This document shows, in pieces, positions 1-11,374 of a DNA stretch of 64,000 nt. Position 1 is the first letter of the stretch. Each line of letters opens with the position of its first letter. The stretch is from Reticulitermes speratus (Eukaryota > Arthropoda > Insecta > Blattodea > Rhinotermitidae): assembly GCA_021186555.1 (NCBI GenBank), contig JAJKFL010000005.1, positions 41,783,635-41,847,634 of the forward strand, read 5' to 3'. The position numbers and the translations under genes were made by a program. The notes beneath the pieces were generated by a model. It was given only the letters and a program-made list of their open reading frames with translations, made no database searches and was not told where the DNA came from.

Positions 1-217
1 TTATATTACTTATATAATCATCATCATCAACAGAATATAAGACATTTTCTGGCTTGTACCGTCATCATAGTTGTTGGCCTCTCCATATTTTCTTGGTCGT
101 CATACGTTTCTTCTGCAAGATGGAATGTATTCAGACAGTAACTTTGCGTGTATCGTTGAGTCTGAATAATTGTTGTATCCTATTACATCTGTAGCCTATA
201 ATAGTTTAAGCTGTATA

Positions 218-466
218 CAGTCAGTTGTGCTATAACGCGATATCGTGAGACCTCGCCTTATAGAAAATCGCGTGATAAAAATAGGGTCAGATCAGATCAA
301 ATTTGGCCCGTCATCCAACAATATATCTTCGCACTGGTCGCTGAAATTACGTAATAGTCAACGCGTGTGCGGAAGTTCGCGCTCTGCAAACAGCGTTTAC
401 CTACCTATCAATGGCGTTATAGCCAAATTCACGTTAGTGAAACACGCGTTATAGCAGAACTGACTG
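218..466. mobile_element. TA-flanked MITE (Tigger/pogo or mariner type)
   Basis: Inverted repeats of 22 nt (218-239 and 445-466, one mismatch) begin CAGTCAGTT and end in ATAACGCG. TA dinucleotides flank both ends (216-217, 467-468), the target duplication typical of IS630/Tc1/mariner/pogo elements. At 249 bp with no coding capacity this is a non-autonomous element. The interior contains further ATAACGCG/TTATAG-like words, as in pogo-type termini. The superfamily follows from the TA duplication; the exact clade is inference. Confidence 0.75.
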
Positions 467-575
467 TATGTTTAGTTTTCTTAATTCTTTGTTTGTTTTA
501 TAGTTATAAGTCATGTCCTGCAACTGACTTCAAAACTTTTTAAATGATCCATAACCGTGCACTAAGCAATTAGAT

Positions 576-953
576 ATATCAAAACCAACAAATGCACATA
601 AGTGTATGAAAGTATATTATACACACATGTTTCGGCCACTGTGGCCATCTTCAGAGAGGTGAGTTACAAAACAATACATGCATCGAAGTATTACAGACGT
701 TTTTGGAACAATTCACAGCTATAAAATATTGAATTTTAAAAATAATACATGGTTTAACTCATATATTGAAGATTTAAATGTAAAATTAAAATGTTTTATA
801 TCTGTGCATTGGTTCCACAAATTCTATAATACTTCGATGTATGTATTCTTTGTAATGCACCTCCCTGAAGATGGTTACATGATTGGCCGAAACATGTAGG
901 AGGTATACAGTGTGTACTTTCATACACTTATGTGCATTTGTTGGTTTTGATAT
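576..953. mobile_element. Foldback element, probable Penelope-like inverted terminal pair
   Basis: The outer 39 nt of each arm (576-614 and 915-953) are perfect reverse complements. The arms continue imperfectly inward to about 690 and 830. Each arm carries the word GCCGAAACATGT preceded by CTGAAGATGG (left arm on the minus strand, right arm on the plus strand). This CTGAnGA...CGAAACATGT pattern resembles the hammerhead-containing terminal repeats of Penelope-like retroelements, which can be inverted. A 12-nt word, CTGACTTCAAAA, occurs on both sides (near 526 and 959), but it abuts only the right arm, so it is not a clear target duplication. No reverse transcriptase or GIY-YIG domain lies between the arms. 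Confidence 0.6.
859..904 (+). ncRNA. Hammerhead-ribozyme-like motif
   Basis: Stem I is ACCTCC (859-864) paired with GGAGGT (899-904). Next come the core CTGAAGA (865-871, matching CUGANGA), stem II GGTT/GGCC-type pairing (873-876 with 885-888, partly G-U), the core GAAA (889-892), and ACATGTA ending in a GUA triplet that fits the NUH cleavage rule. One extra T lies between the core and stem II, so activity is uncertain. The left arm of the same element has a stronger stem II (GGCC/GGCC) but a weaker stem I. Confidence 0.5.
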
Positions 954-2479
954 CAAATCTGACTTCAAAAATTTCATCTCCTCTGCCTCAGTGGTTCTCT
1001 CATGTCGTCAGGTACATTGGTGTTTAATTACTAGGTAGGGTCCACTCGGTTTTTAAGGGCTGCTTCTTTTTGATGATTATGAATTACCTGGTCTCATTTC
1101 ATGGGAACGTTCGACCAAAATATGTTACAGGCCCATATTTTTGTATCTCCATCCCCGCCGTTTATCCTGCCTATCTCAAATGCCTTGACAGCAGTAGAAA
1201 AGACTATAGGAGTTCCCATTCACGTCCATTTTTATGCGTCCCGCAAAGGAGTATGGGACATAACTGCAGAAAGAACGTAATATCCATCAACTGCAGCAAC
1301 TTGAGACGTCGAAGTGCCTTATATATGAAAGCAGCCGTTACATACTGACAAGGCTGAAAGATTTTCTCATCTCTGAAGAACGTCAGAGATGGATTATTAG
1401 CCTTAACAGAAATATCACGAAGTCGCCAACTCAGCTGAGATTTTCTTCACAGTTTTATGCAGCCAGAATATGGCACACTTTGCTACATAAGTCTGCACAT
1501 GAACAAAATGTCCAGTAACGGTTGTACTAATGTAAGGATTATAATTCAGTGTTATTTTCTTCCATGATGTTGGTCATATTTGTGACAGTGATGAAATATC
1601 TTCATGCGATTAATTTGTTTGGACGTTTTCTGCATAATCTGATATATGACATTTTGGACGTTGGTTCTGTCTTCACCTTCAAGGAAAATAAATTTCAGAT
1701 TCATGACTTAGATTCATCTAATCGACCTCACAAAGTAAGCAATTCTTCTCTGTACTTGTTACGAAGAGAGAGTCAATTCCAAAACGTCGAATATAGCTAA
1801 TATTCAGAGTAATTATTCTTGTCACTGGAACTTTTTCGACTTCTGTGAAGTTTCGTAAGATTGCTGTTTCTCCAATGTCAGGCAGATGCAAAGTGTGCCT
1901 TCATCGTTGGGTCCGTTAAATTGAACAAGTCATAAGGATTCGGTGTATAAAGGCGTTAGAAGCCTATACTTAATACATAACTTCAGAATATAATAAGAAA
2001 AGAGCAGCGATTCGAAGATGTTTTCGTAATAAGATACAAAAATATCCAAAAGTACTAAAATAAATACTGTCAATTTACAGTGGCACTCGTCATCAAAGCG
2101 AGGCTTCAGCCAACGTAGTCGGAAATTTAAGTCTGGCTTGGAATTTACTTGATTTTACTCATTACGAGGTGCTATAAAGAACAATATTTTATTTCCACTA
2201 TGATGCCCACTCCTCATGAATATAATTTACTTTCGGCTGAAGAATCATGAAATGTGATTCTCAGGATGGAGCAGCCCCAGTGATAGCCAGCAGAAACACT
2301 TACTAGAATGAAACTAACAGACGTTTCAATAAAAACAGCATAGCATATAAAGCTGCGTCGACGTCGATTGCATTATACGTATACAGTGTGTGTGTGGAAC
2401 TTGTATCCATACACAGCATTTTACTGCATAATGTTTATGCACACATTCCTTAGGTACAGGTACTTATATCAGACATCAA
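954..2479. other. Unannotated non-coding stretch
   Basis: No recognisable gene, splice-flanked exon, terminal repeat or tandem array is visible. Frames are short and lack known motifs. Confidence 0.5.
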
Positions 2480-2595
2480 AAGAAATGGATTCATCTGGCT
2501 CAGGTATGTTTCAGTGGCGAGATATTGCGGACACGGAAATGAACCTTCGGGTTACATACATGATAATGAATTTCTTAGGTACCTGTACGTTGTTT
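2480..2595 (+). pseudogene. Non-LTR retrotransposon 3' coding fragment
   Basis: The frame reads roughly DSSGSGMFQWRDIADTEMNL followed by RVTYMIMNFL. This matches the C-terminal pattern 'WIDLAQDRxxWRALVNxVMNLRVPxNAGNFL' seen in a common insect reverse-transcriptase element, also found at 51190-51605 and 53300-53720. It is a very short 5'-truncated relic with no catalytic motifs. Confidence 0.45.
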
Positions 2596-3179
2596 ACTGT
2601 CTAAAGAAGTTCTTTTCTGCATTTAGTTACTTCTCATTGTTGGTAAGCATATCAGTAGATTGTGTACACATTTGTTTAGACTCCTTACACAATTCTCCTC
2701 CTCGAAGAAAGAAATATTTAGGAATGTAAAACATTCTGTCTAACTTCTGCGTAAATGAAAAATCAAAAATAAAAAACATACAAATAATTGCCATGTGCTC
2801 AATCCGGGCTTTAATTATATATTAAAACATGTGAGCTGATATATTAAATTATTCAGTTATTCAGTATTCAGATGTCTTTATAAGAATTAATTGTGTTTGG
2901 CATACTGTCGTGACATAATAATCGTTGTAATGAATAGCACTAAATACCGAGTTCTACGTTTGACCTTCTGACAAATTGAATTTCGATTCCAATTAACGGA
3001 TGTCTAAAATGTCAAACTGTGTATCACTTGCGTGAACTGGATATAACCTCCTGTCCTTTACACTGCATGGCAATTACTGTTTACACTTTGATGCTAGTCA
3101 CTATATGTCATTGATCTTCCCTTGTTTCCTTTAATGTTTCACATACTGACCTTCCCTAATATGTGTATAGGTAAACATA
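2596..3179. other. Unannotated AT-rich stretch
   Basis: Nothing recognisable; AT-rich sequence between a LINE relic and a small inverted-repeat element. Confidence 0.5.
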
Positions 3180-3181
3180 TA

Positions 3182-3308
3182 CCGGGTGTCAAGTCCCTTT
3201 ACCAATACTATTCTCACGATCCAGTGAAACACTACTTTATATACTATCTACAACGGCAGAGTGTTAGGAACTTTACTATCTCAATAAAGCGACATTCAAG
3301 ACACCCGG
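3182..3308. mobile_element. Small MITE with CCGGGTGTC inverted repeats
   Basis: CCGGGTGTC (3182-3190) is the exact reverse complement of GACACCCGG (3300-3308), and both are flanked by TA. The symmetry continues into the flanks (CATA/TATG). At 127 bp without coding sequence, it fits a minimal TA-target MITE. The short repeats make this less certain than the other elements here. Confidence 0.5.
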
Positions 3309-3310
3309 TA

Positions 3311-4336
3311 TGTGCATGTATGTCGTAACACAAGTGACGTCCTGACACAGGACTTTTGTCTTTCCGTAATTATCTGATCGTTTCCATTGCGATGCAGTTT
3401 GGCCTTCCTGTGACGGTTTCAGAAACCCTGTATCTGTGGTTTAATAAAAATTGTAAATGTGAAATACAATCAAGTTCCATTTCATAGTTGTTTTCTCTAT
3501 CGGAACCGCATTTGGAAAGGAATTCAACAGGACATGGTAGACAGAATTCAGCTTCGAAGTCCTGATTTGTCCCTGTTTATACCATGTTAATGAAGTCGAG
3601 TAGTGAAGGCTTGTCATGTAGCTCGGATGGAGAAAACCAGCTTGCATATAAAATTTTGGTGACGGAACTGAAATCTGTGTGAAGTACAGTGACAACGCCA
3701 AATAACAAAGTGATCCGTGCTACGTTTATTGTATACCATCAAAACATGTAACCAGTTATCGCAGATTGATTTATAATAAATCAAACTAAAGACACTTCCG
3801 ATTAGTAAGAAAAACTTAAATCATCTTAATGGTTCTTCTGTGCTAATATTCCGACACTCAAACCACGTTAATCCCTGTAAATTAGGTTTCATGCAACCGA
3901 CTGAGTGAGTAAAGGTGTGCCGATCGGTTATTACTTTGTTACCTTACCTTCAGGACCTGTTTCTACTAATTTTGGTACACGCTCATACCAATGTTCACTG
4001 TGTAATTTTACCCCCATTTCCTTGCATATGTTAAAGCGTAGCTGAGCACACACACTATCATACCTCTTTACGTATTGTTGTTTTTCCAATATCGGACATG
4101 CTAATAGTGTTCTACTATCTCATCAAATTTTTGACATAGTCTGCATTTGCTGTCTGTGTTTGTAATATTTTTCTTGCGTGATATTTGTTTTGTAATGCCT
4201 GATCATGTGCTGCTGTTATTTCACTTTCAGTTTATGCTTTCAGATCTCCCCTCGACAGCCACAGTAACGTGTCTTCTTCACTAATAAGCTGTCTAATCTG
4301 TACTTCTAATATACTGGCTATGCCTTATTATTATTA
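3311..4336. other. Unannotated non-coding stretch
   Basis: No gene or repeat with recognisable ends was seen. Confidence 0.5.
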
Positions 4337-4782
4337 CATTGGAACCTCGAACTTCGAACACAATCCGTTCCAGGAGACGGTTCGACTTTCATGTTGTTCG
4401 ACTTTCGAGTTAAATTTCCCCATAAGAAATAATGTAAATTGAATTAATCCGTTCCAGACCCCCAAAATTTACCCAATATAAAACATTTTAAGTGCCTATT
4501 TCAAAAATTGAAAATTTTTATTTATAATAGTACATACATAAAAAATATTGTATAATAATCAATCAATAATAATATAGGAGGGATATTACTGTTCACTGGA
4601 AGGTGAATTACCCTTCTTTCATCTGGACCAAGCAGAGAGAGAAGGCGACCACGTGACGACCACGTGATTCTTTGTTCGACTTTCGAGTTTTTGTTCGAGT
4701 TTCAAACCGATTTTCCTCGAATTTTTTGTTCGAGTTTCAAGTTTTTCGACACACAAACCTTTCGAAGTTCGAGGGTCCACTG
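4337..4782 (+). mobile_element. Tigger/pogo-like MITE, copy 1
   Basis: Terminal repeats CATTGGAACCTCGAACTTCG (left) and CGAAGTTCGAGGGTCCACTG (right) are flanked by TA at 4335-4336 and 4783-4784. Subterminal DNA repeats the word TTCGACTTTCGAGTT several times, possible transposase-binding iterons. Copies 2 (6773-7307) and 3 (41405-41986, inverted) share both ends. The interior is AT-rich and non-coding, and contains a GACCACGTGA word duplicated near 4648-4667. Tigger/pogo assignment rests on the CAGTGGAACCTCG-type end, the TA target and the transposase remnant in copy 2. Confidence 0.8.
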
Positions 4783-4784
4783 TA

Positions 4785-5559
4785 TTATTAATTGTTGTCC
4801 CTTGTCACAGGCCTTTCCTTCCTGGTACTTCTCCTCTTGAACCAACAGCGATTGCCACCGCTCAGACTTCAACTTTCACACGACAGTACTTCCGTATTAT
4901 GTGTGACGTTCCAAGCACTATGTCTAGGCAGTGATATTACACTTCAGGAAAGAGGGTTTTAAATGTGAGTTGGGTTTAATGGCACGAATCCGTATAGGGT
5001 GGCAGAACTTTGTGTGACATTGCTGGTAAAAATAAGGGGAGTGAATGAATTAGTTCCTTATCCTTCAAGTGTGAAGTAGATTCGGTAACATATTTTGAAT
5101 TCCATCTAATTGTGGACCCTTTAGTTCGTACTTCCTTCCGTCGTTTGTTTATTTCGAGCTTTCCTTCTCTTTTTCCTTTCTTCCTTATGCTTCCCTTCTT
5201 TTCACTCAGATCCATAAAAGCGGGAAATTGCTTGGCCGCCTGAGTAATTACCACCGCGATTTAAATTAGTATATAGTTAAATTAAACGTCTCCACTTGTT
5301 GCAAGTAATTAACCTTGCTTGCTTAAAAAACACGGATTTATAGAGATACACACGAATATAAACTAACCATTAATTTTTTCCAGTGAAGCGTTAAGGAACA
5401 GGGCCTCACAGAATTAAAATTTCGTGCTTTTTATTGTCGCCCCTTACCTTGCAGAGATACAAAAATCTTGATAAATAGCTACCCCGTTTTAAAGTACTTC
5501 GAAATTCAATAAAGATGTAAGATAAATTGATTAAAAAATTCCATACACGAAAGGGTTCA
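4785..5559. other. Unannotated non-coding stretch
   Basis: No recognisable feature. The pyrimidine-rich tract around 5150-5200 gives only a low-complexity frame on the minus strand. Confidence 0.5.
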
Positions 5560-5995
5560 GCGACTATAAGAATGAATACCTCTTTAATAGGCGCGTTCCA
5601 AAATTGCGAAAAGCAACTATTAGCTTCGTCATGTCTGTCTGTCTGTCTGTGTTTCTACCCGTCCGCATGAAACAACTCGGCTGGTGCTAGACGGATTTTT
5701 ATGAAATTTGATGTTTTTGTATTTTTAAAAATCTGTCGAGAAAATTCAAGTTTGCTTAAAATCTGACAAGATTAAGGGGTACTTTACATGACAACGTATG
5801 TACAGTTATGATAATAGTTCGCTCAATACTTCGAAAAATGAAAAATGTTTCAGACAAAACTTGTAGAGAAAATCAGAACACCCATTTTACGTTCAATAAC
5901 TTTTTTTCCACAAATCGTGCCGGTTATGAGATAATGTGGAAAAATATGGTACAGCCAGACAGGCCACAGATGACAATATAATACGGCGCATGCGC
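5560..5995 (+). repeat. Possible dispersed repeat with TGTC run
   Basis: A short (TGTC)n run at about 5632-5650 is followed by 'CCGTCCGCATGAAACAACTCG' type sequence and 'GACGGATTTTTATGAAATTTG'. This word order recurs in anonymous dispersed repeats of arthropods. No ends or target duplication are visible and the class is unknown. Confidence 0.25.
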
Positions 5996-6419
5996 TTTGC
6001 ATGCTGGATAACTAAGGCTACAGACACACACTCAGAATATGTAATACACTGCTTTTTCACGGCAACAATGGTTCCGCGAACGCGCCTGAGTATTACTTTG
6101 TACTTCGTACATTGCCTGCATTGTTAAATACGGAATTGGAGCGTATATCTGTATTATAGTCCCTCAGACTGTTTCCCTTTCCTGCGGGCTTGTGTGTGTG
6201 GCAAATGGTCACTCGATTCTTCTCGCTCCATGTGGGTTTCAGGTGACCTATGACCTCAGGGATTCTCGGTGATTTGTTAACTTTGTGCCGCAGTACTGCC
6301 AGCACTACTATCGAATTAGCTTATCAGAGAACCAAGTGACAACCAACCTGCCCGGCCATGTGCATACATCTACAAATTTCATAACTTATATGACAAATCA
6401 AGGAGAATAAATTCTTAAT

Positions 6420-6570
6420 GGAAGAGTTTACTGGGAGAGTTAGACGTAGATGGGAGACCTTAACGAACAGGATGTGACAAGGTGGAGTGGATTTATCAGT
6501 CTCAGATTTTTATACAGTTTTGGACTCTTTTGAGTTCCATTAATTCCGGGGTATTTCTTAATCATTCGAG
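6420..6570 (+). pseudogene. Degraded LINE 3' fragment
   Basis: 'GGGAGAGTTAGACGTAGATGGGAGACC' followed by 'GGAGTGGATTTATCAGTCTCAG' follows the order of the R-RRRWEDN and VDWIDLAQ segments of the reverse-transcriptase C-terminus found better preserved at 51190-51605. It ends with a GAGTTCCATTAATTC segment as in the other copies. Frames are broken throughout. Confidence 0.35.
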
Positions 6571-6772
6571 CACGTATCAATTTCTTAGAAAGACTGACAT
6601 ATCTGAAATGTTCTAAAGCTGAAAGATGCTAAATCCTTGCCTGTACTCAAGGCCATGAATTATAGTTTAATTCATAATGAATGTAGTGACGTTCTTAATC
6701 GATCTTTTATCAACGTAATACATTTCTGTAAATGCGGAATATTTTTAGCAATTACAAATTTAAATGACGATA

Positions 6773-7307
6773 CAGTGGAACCTCGAACTTCGAACACCAG
6801 GAGACGGTTCGACTTTCAAGTTGTTCGACTTTCGAGTTAAATTTCCCCATAAGAAATAATGTAAATTGAATGAATCCGTTCCAGACCCCCAAAATTTACC
6901 CAATATAAAACATTTTAAGTGTACCACTTTCCCACTTAGTGATAAGTTCCTTTTTTATTTCTACCGTAGAAATTACGATTTTTCTCTTAGGCTTTTCACC
7001 TCTAGTAACTTTCTTTGGCGCCATTATGAATGGGTATTATTAAAGATAATATAAAAATAACCCAAAGAAGTAAATAAATGACGCTTAAAAAACAGACTGA
7101 ATTTGCGAGATGCTCACTGAACCAGTCACGGGAGAACTGACTGAGCAACTGCGCGTGCGACCAAGCAGAGAGAGAAGGCGACCACGTGATTCTTTTGTTC
7201 GACTTTCGAGTTTTTGTTCGAGTTTCAAAACCGGATTTTCCTCGAATTTTTTGTTCGAGTTTCAAGTTGTTCGAACATCAAACCTTTCGAAGTTCGAGGG
7301 TCCACTG
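6773..7307 (+). mobile_element. Tigger/pogo-like element, copy 2, internally deleted
   Basis: The ends CAGTGGAACCTCGAACTTCG and CGAAGTTCGAGGGTCCACTG are flanked by TA (6771-6772, 7308-7309). The termini match copies 1 and 3, but the interior differs and retains the start of a transposase gene on the minus strand (6896-7024). The left subterminal repeat lacks the AATCCGTTC block present in copy 1. This is an internal-deletion derivative: transposase start and 5' leader on one side, 3' end of the element on the other. Confidence 0.85.
6896..7024 (-). pseudogene. Truncated Tigger-like transposase N-terminus
   Basis: An ATG at 7024-7022 opens a frame beginning MAPKKVTRGEKPKRKIVIST, then VEIKKELITKWESG. 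It then runs into element 3' sequence and stops at TAA (6898-6896), 42 residues in all. A basic leader followed by a K-KEL-I-K-ESG helix is how Tigger/pogo transposases with CENP-B-type DNA-binding domains begin. The helix-turn-helix is cut off after its first helix, and the DDE domain is absent. The join to terminal sequence marks the internal deletion. Not functional as a transposase. Confidence 0.7.
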
Positions 7308-7309
7308 TA

Positions 7310-9589
7310 TTTTGTTGTGAAGTACTTTTTTAAGCGTAAATAAATTCTTTGTTATTTACAAGTAAAATACTCGTATATATGATTCCTTCGAGCGGGCTAG
7401 GAACCCAGGAACCCATTGTTGGTTCGGTAAAAACTTATAGGTGTCTAAGGGTATTTTTAATTACACTGTTGGTTTACATTCGTCAAATAATCAGGTAAGG
7501 CTACTTTCCGAACATTTTAAAATTTAGAGATTACTTGGTACTATCATGTTCAGCATTAAAATGGTCTGCAGTTGGCGCACGGAGTGTGTTTATGTACTAC
7601 ATATGATACCCACAATAAGCAGTAATCTCTTCCCTGAACAGCGTTAACCGGTTGATCTTTAAAGTACTTGATGATTTTAACTATTTTTTTGTAAAATTTC
7701 CATAAAATGTAAAGCCATTTCAAGTTCTGAATTGCGTCTGATTATGGCTCAACTTTCGTTTCAAATATAAAATTAAATTTATTCAGAGTGGCCGCGTGCT
7801 ATATTTTATGGACGGTTTCTCTTTTAGAATGTAGATGCAAACACGTTTGTACAAACGGAAAAAATTTTCCCTCTTCGACCAAAGCCATAAGAGTAAAAAA
7901 GTGTTTTATTTCTACTAAAAGGGATCTGTAAATCGAGCCTAGGCTCTGTTTATAGGTCTGGAAAAACTAAACGACTTATAGGGCCTACTCTGAAAATGTC
8001 CAGAACATTTCTCCAATTAATTTTATAAATGATTTTCTTACGAGGAAAGTATGGTACAGGACTAAAGTTTCCGTTATGACAAAAGTTAGTACTTAGCAGC
8101 TGTTATTCCTGGTTTCGTATTAACGAAATTCGATCTCAATCTCAGGCACAATTTCGAGTATCCCAACTTAGGTGTTCTGAGTTTTCTTTTATCAGTTTCT
8201 CTAAACAAAATCCGAGATAGTACTTTAAACTAATCCAAGACTGCCCCTGTTACTTACTGATATGTAACGATTTGTTTCGTTTATCGAGTTTCTGTAGACG
8301 TCCTCTGTTACCTTCATGAATCCTTGCCTTGCGGACCAGAGACTCCTGAATTAGGCTACATGCCTATTTACGTCGCCTACTGTCTCATTTGACTACTAAT
8401 GCTACTACTGTTTCTCTACCTTTACAATTTTTCTTGTTCTGCCCAATAAGTTTTCTCGTTTCTGATTCTATTTTCGCGTAGCCTCAAAACGAGTTGTGCC
8501 TTACTGACTGTATTATCGCATTTGAATCTGATGTAAAACGGAATCCTATCTCGGCGATAGGATCGGCTATCCGGACTGACGACCTTATTCTGCTTCTCGA
8601 AGAGAGCACTTAAGAGGTATCAGGGTCAAGATCCTTCGAAACGTCGATAATTATTTACCAATCGACGCAGCGTAGCATCACAATCTCTAACCTTCTGCAA
8701 CAACGTTAGATGTAACCTAGATTACGACCGTTTTCTTTTGGGATATACGTGGTTCATACCTCATTCAGAAGCCAAGGTGTAATAACTGGGGTTACTCGTG
8801 GCTTTTTCGCAGTTTCTCCCAGCGAATTCGGAGATCGTTCCCTAAAGTAGGCCACGAAATCTTGCCTTCACATCTCTTCTCGCCAATGTTATTTAGAATT
8901 ACCTGCCAGTCTCTGTCATATCACCTAAGCACCTGAGAAAGCGTGTTTAAATGTATTAAGTAACGCATAAACTTGTATATACTCATAATTTTGTCATTCC
9001 ATTCTGTGTAATAGAGTGTATAAAGCCACATACTAACAAAATTACGTCTCAACTCACAAGGTGTAATACCGTTTAACTCCGAGTTAAACGGAGGTTCCAT
9101 CAAAGTGTATCTCTACTCTTCCAGCTGTATGACGTCGGGTTACCAAAAATTGGCTCCGCGTTTTCTCTTTCTCTCTCACCGGTTCGTGGCTTGCGGAGAG
9201 CACTTGCATCAGAATCGATGCTGTCGAGATGAGGGTGAGGGTGTTTTTACTCGCAGTCCTGGGCAGGGCTGCTGCAGGGGTGCCCACAAAACCGGGTCAT
9301 AACCAAACTGTTTATCTGCTCTATACGTCCTGTTTTGCAGTGAGTTCATATTCATCTGACTACACGTTCTAATGATGTTGTGTTAATCCTAGGAGTCTAG
9401 GCTATTAGGTACCGAATGGAGGTAACGAAGGATGCACAGAAACGTCCTCGTAGCGTAACTACAAGAGGAAACACTGCAAGTTTGAATTCAGCCCGGCGAT
9501 GTTTTAATTAACTTTTCATCAACCCAAATACCTTACCTTCTCCAGTCTTATGGTAACTACCTCCAGTGAACGGAATTGTCCTTGAGAAG
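7310..9589. other. Unannotated stretch with two short hairpins
   Basis: No gene or repeat ends recognised over 2.3 kb. Two short perfect hairpins stand out: ATCCTATC/GATAGGAT around 8543-8563, and CCGTTTAACTC/GAGTTAAACGG at 9069-9091 with a one-base spacer. Their meaning is unknown. Confidence 0.5.
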
Positions 9590-9960
9590 CTGCTAGTCGC
9601 TCAATAACTCGAACTCCCTGCGTTTTATGAGACCCGCAATTTCGTCAGCTTGTTCAGAACAGGCTGCCACCGGACCTTATTTTGAAGACGATGAATCTAG
9701 TACAAATTCTCACACTCTGGTCTCCTAACATTCATTTCAGTATTATTTTCATATGTAAATTTTAGTCTGTCTAGTGATTTCTTTCCCTCAGAACTCTGGT
9801 ATAAAATTTCATAACAATTTTTTATCTCTACCATCAGTCACATATGTACCCTGCCCATCTCACTCTCCAAGATACGAATACGTAAGTCACATTAGGTAAG
9901 AAGACCTACAAATTATTAAACTCCTCGTTCAGTTGTCTCCACCCTCCTGGTAGTCCTCAG
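9590..9960 (-). pseudogene. Degraded LINE 3' region
   Basis: On the minus strand the order of segments matches the better preserved copy at 16870-17350: 'CTCCTCGTTCAGTTGTCTCCACCCTCCTGG', 'CCCTGCCCATCTCACTC' and 'CAGGCTGCCACC' appear in the same order and spacing class. No open frame remains. Probably the C-terminal coding part of a reverse-transcriptase element. Confidence 0.35.
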
Positions 9961-10654
9961 TTCCCTCAGTCCGTGCCTTACTGACTCGGGTCACCAGAAG
10001 AGTAACCAGGAACGACTTAAGAAGCAGATCGCCGAGCAGGGTTGTTCGGCAGATCTCTATAAAACATGGAAACAAGAAGTTATAGTACCGACCGAGCTGC
10101 CGATTAGCTTACTCAGCTCTTTTGTGTAGTTTTCCTGATATTCTCGCATTGAGCACCGAGAGAGTACCGTCAAACAGGTCGTGATTGTCCCCTTTCAAGT
10201 GCTTACACTCTCCGATCATGGTCCGGTTTTATGTTGTCGCTTAACAAACAATATTCTCACAGAAGTAGTGGCGTTTAATAACCGAACAATCGTTCGCCTT
10301 ACAGTGTGAGCTCTTATGTTTGTTCTTTGTCCGTTTCTTTCTTTGTTGCTTTGTGGCTCATTTCGTATCTGTCTTTTTGTTCCTCGTAACGGGTTCAAAA
10401 TTTAATAAAATTAATCCTTTTTCGCCCCAGTGAGGAATTATTTTGGTGAAGCGCCATCTCTCTTTATCTCATCTTTTTATTTTTCCCCTCTCTTTCTTTC
10501 ATAATTTTTCTTAAGTTCTCAGCTTTCTCCTTCCATCCCTTCGTTCTCTTATAGACTACCTTCCTTTTATTCCCTTATTCGTTTTTCCTTTCTTTCTCCC
10601 TTGAGACCGCTAGTTACCCCTCTCCCCCTCCAACAACTATGTTATTTCCTGATA
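9961..10654. other. Unannotated stretch, T/C-rich toward the end
   Basis: Nothing recognisable. The part from about 10440 to 10630 is pyrimidine-rich low-complexity sequence. Confidence 0.5.
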
Positions 10655-10815
10655 AGATCTGCGCTCTTCTGGGATATTACGCGGCGTCGTGTGGTAATTG
10701 TTTGCCGACGTTTCGAGACAACGTATCGGTCCCATCTTTACGGGTTAAGAGTCTCGAAACGTCGGCAAACAATTACCACACGACGCTGCGTAATATCCCA
10801 GAAGAGCGCAGAGCT
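10655..10815. mobile_element. Palindromic foldback MITE
   Basis: Arms of 65 nt (10655-10719 and 10751-10815) are reverse complements with two mismatches, around a 31-nt loop. The outer part contains CTTCTGGGATATTACGC and its complement. Related inverted segments with the CTGGGATGTTACGCCGTG theme occur at 35342-35442, 39373-39520, 47348-47426 and 59108-59200, so this is a dispersed family. The right arm is followed by CATCAACATCGCGGCGG, matching the CACCAACACCGATGCC that follows the 35 kb copy. No protein is encoded; short reading frames across both arms are artefacts of the palindrome. Superfamily unknown. Confidence 0.8.
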
Positions 10816-10859
10816 CATCAACATCGCGGCGGAAGCCTGCAATCAAGGTTATTCCCTGT

Positions 10860-11374
10860 TCCGCATTCAGCGTACTGTTTATGTGGTAACCCTTAAAGGG
10901 GGTTAAAGGGTATCTAAGAAGCAGATATTAGAGAGATCGGTTGTTATGTGTGTGGAGTGTGATTAATGGAGCAGCTATAAGAAACGTGTATGGCCGGAAA
11001 CCGCAAATGGGAGAATGACGTGAGTGGCAAGGCTCCTGAACAAGATCAGGATCGATACAGCCTGCGTTAATAAATTAAGTACACAAATTGAAGTGTTAAT
11101 CTTGTGTATGGGAACATCTTTAGTGAAGAATATAGTACTTGTACACGCAAGGGTTTCATCAACTAACAGTGGATTTAGTTGTACCTGTTTATCGATAATG
11201 ATAATGATAATTTGTAGTCCCTTTTGCTCTTCAGACCATGCAGTCATAATTTCTTCCTTACAAAAATTGTTTAAGCCTTCTTTTCTGTGAAATTATACAA
11301 AAAATCTGTCCCCTGTGTTCTGGAATCTTTCCTAAAACTATACTGCTTGGTCTAATGCAAATACTTGTAGAGTT
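10860..11374. other. Unannotated non-coding stretch
   Basis: No recognisable feature. Confidence 0.5.

Noticed and set aside
526..970. 12-nt direct repeat CTGACTTCAAAA as target duplication of the 576-953 element
   Set aside because: It abuts only the right arm; 38 bp separate it from the left arm, so it may be coincidence.
10601..10906. 101- and 85-residue frames
   Set aside because: They cross both arms of the palindromic MITE; the similarity between the two halves is due to the inverted repeat.
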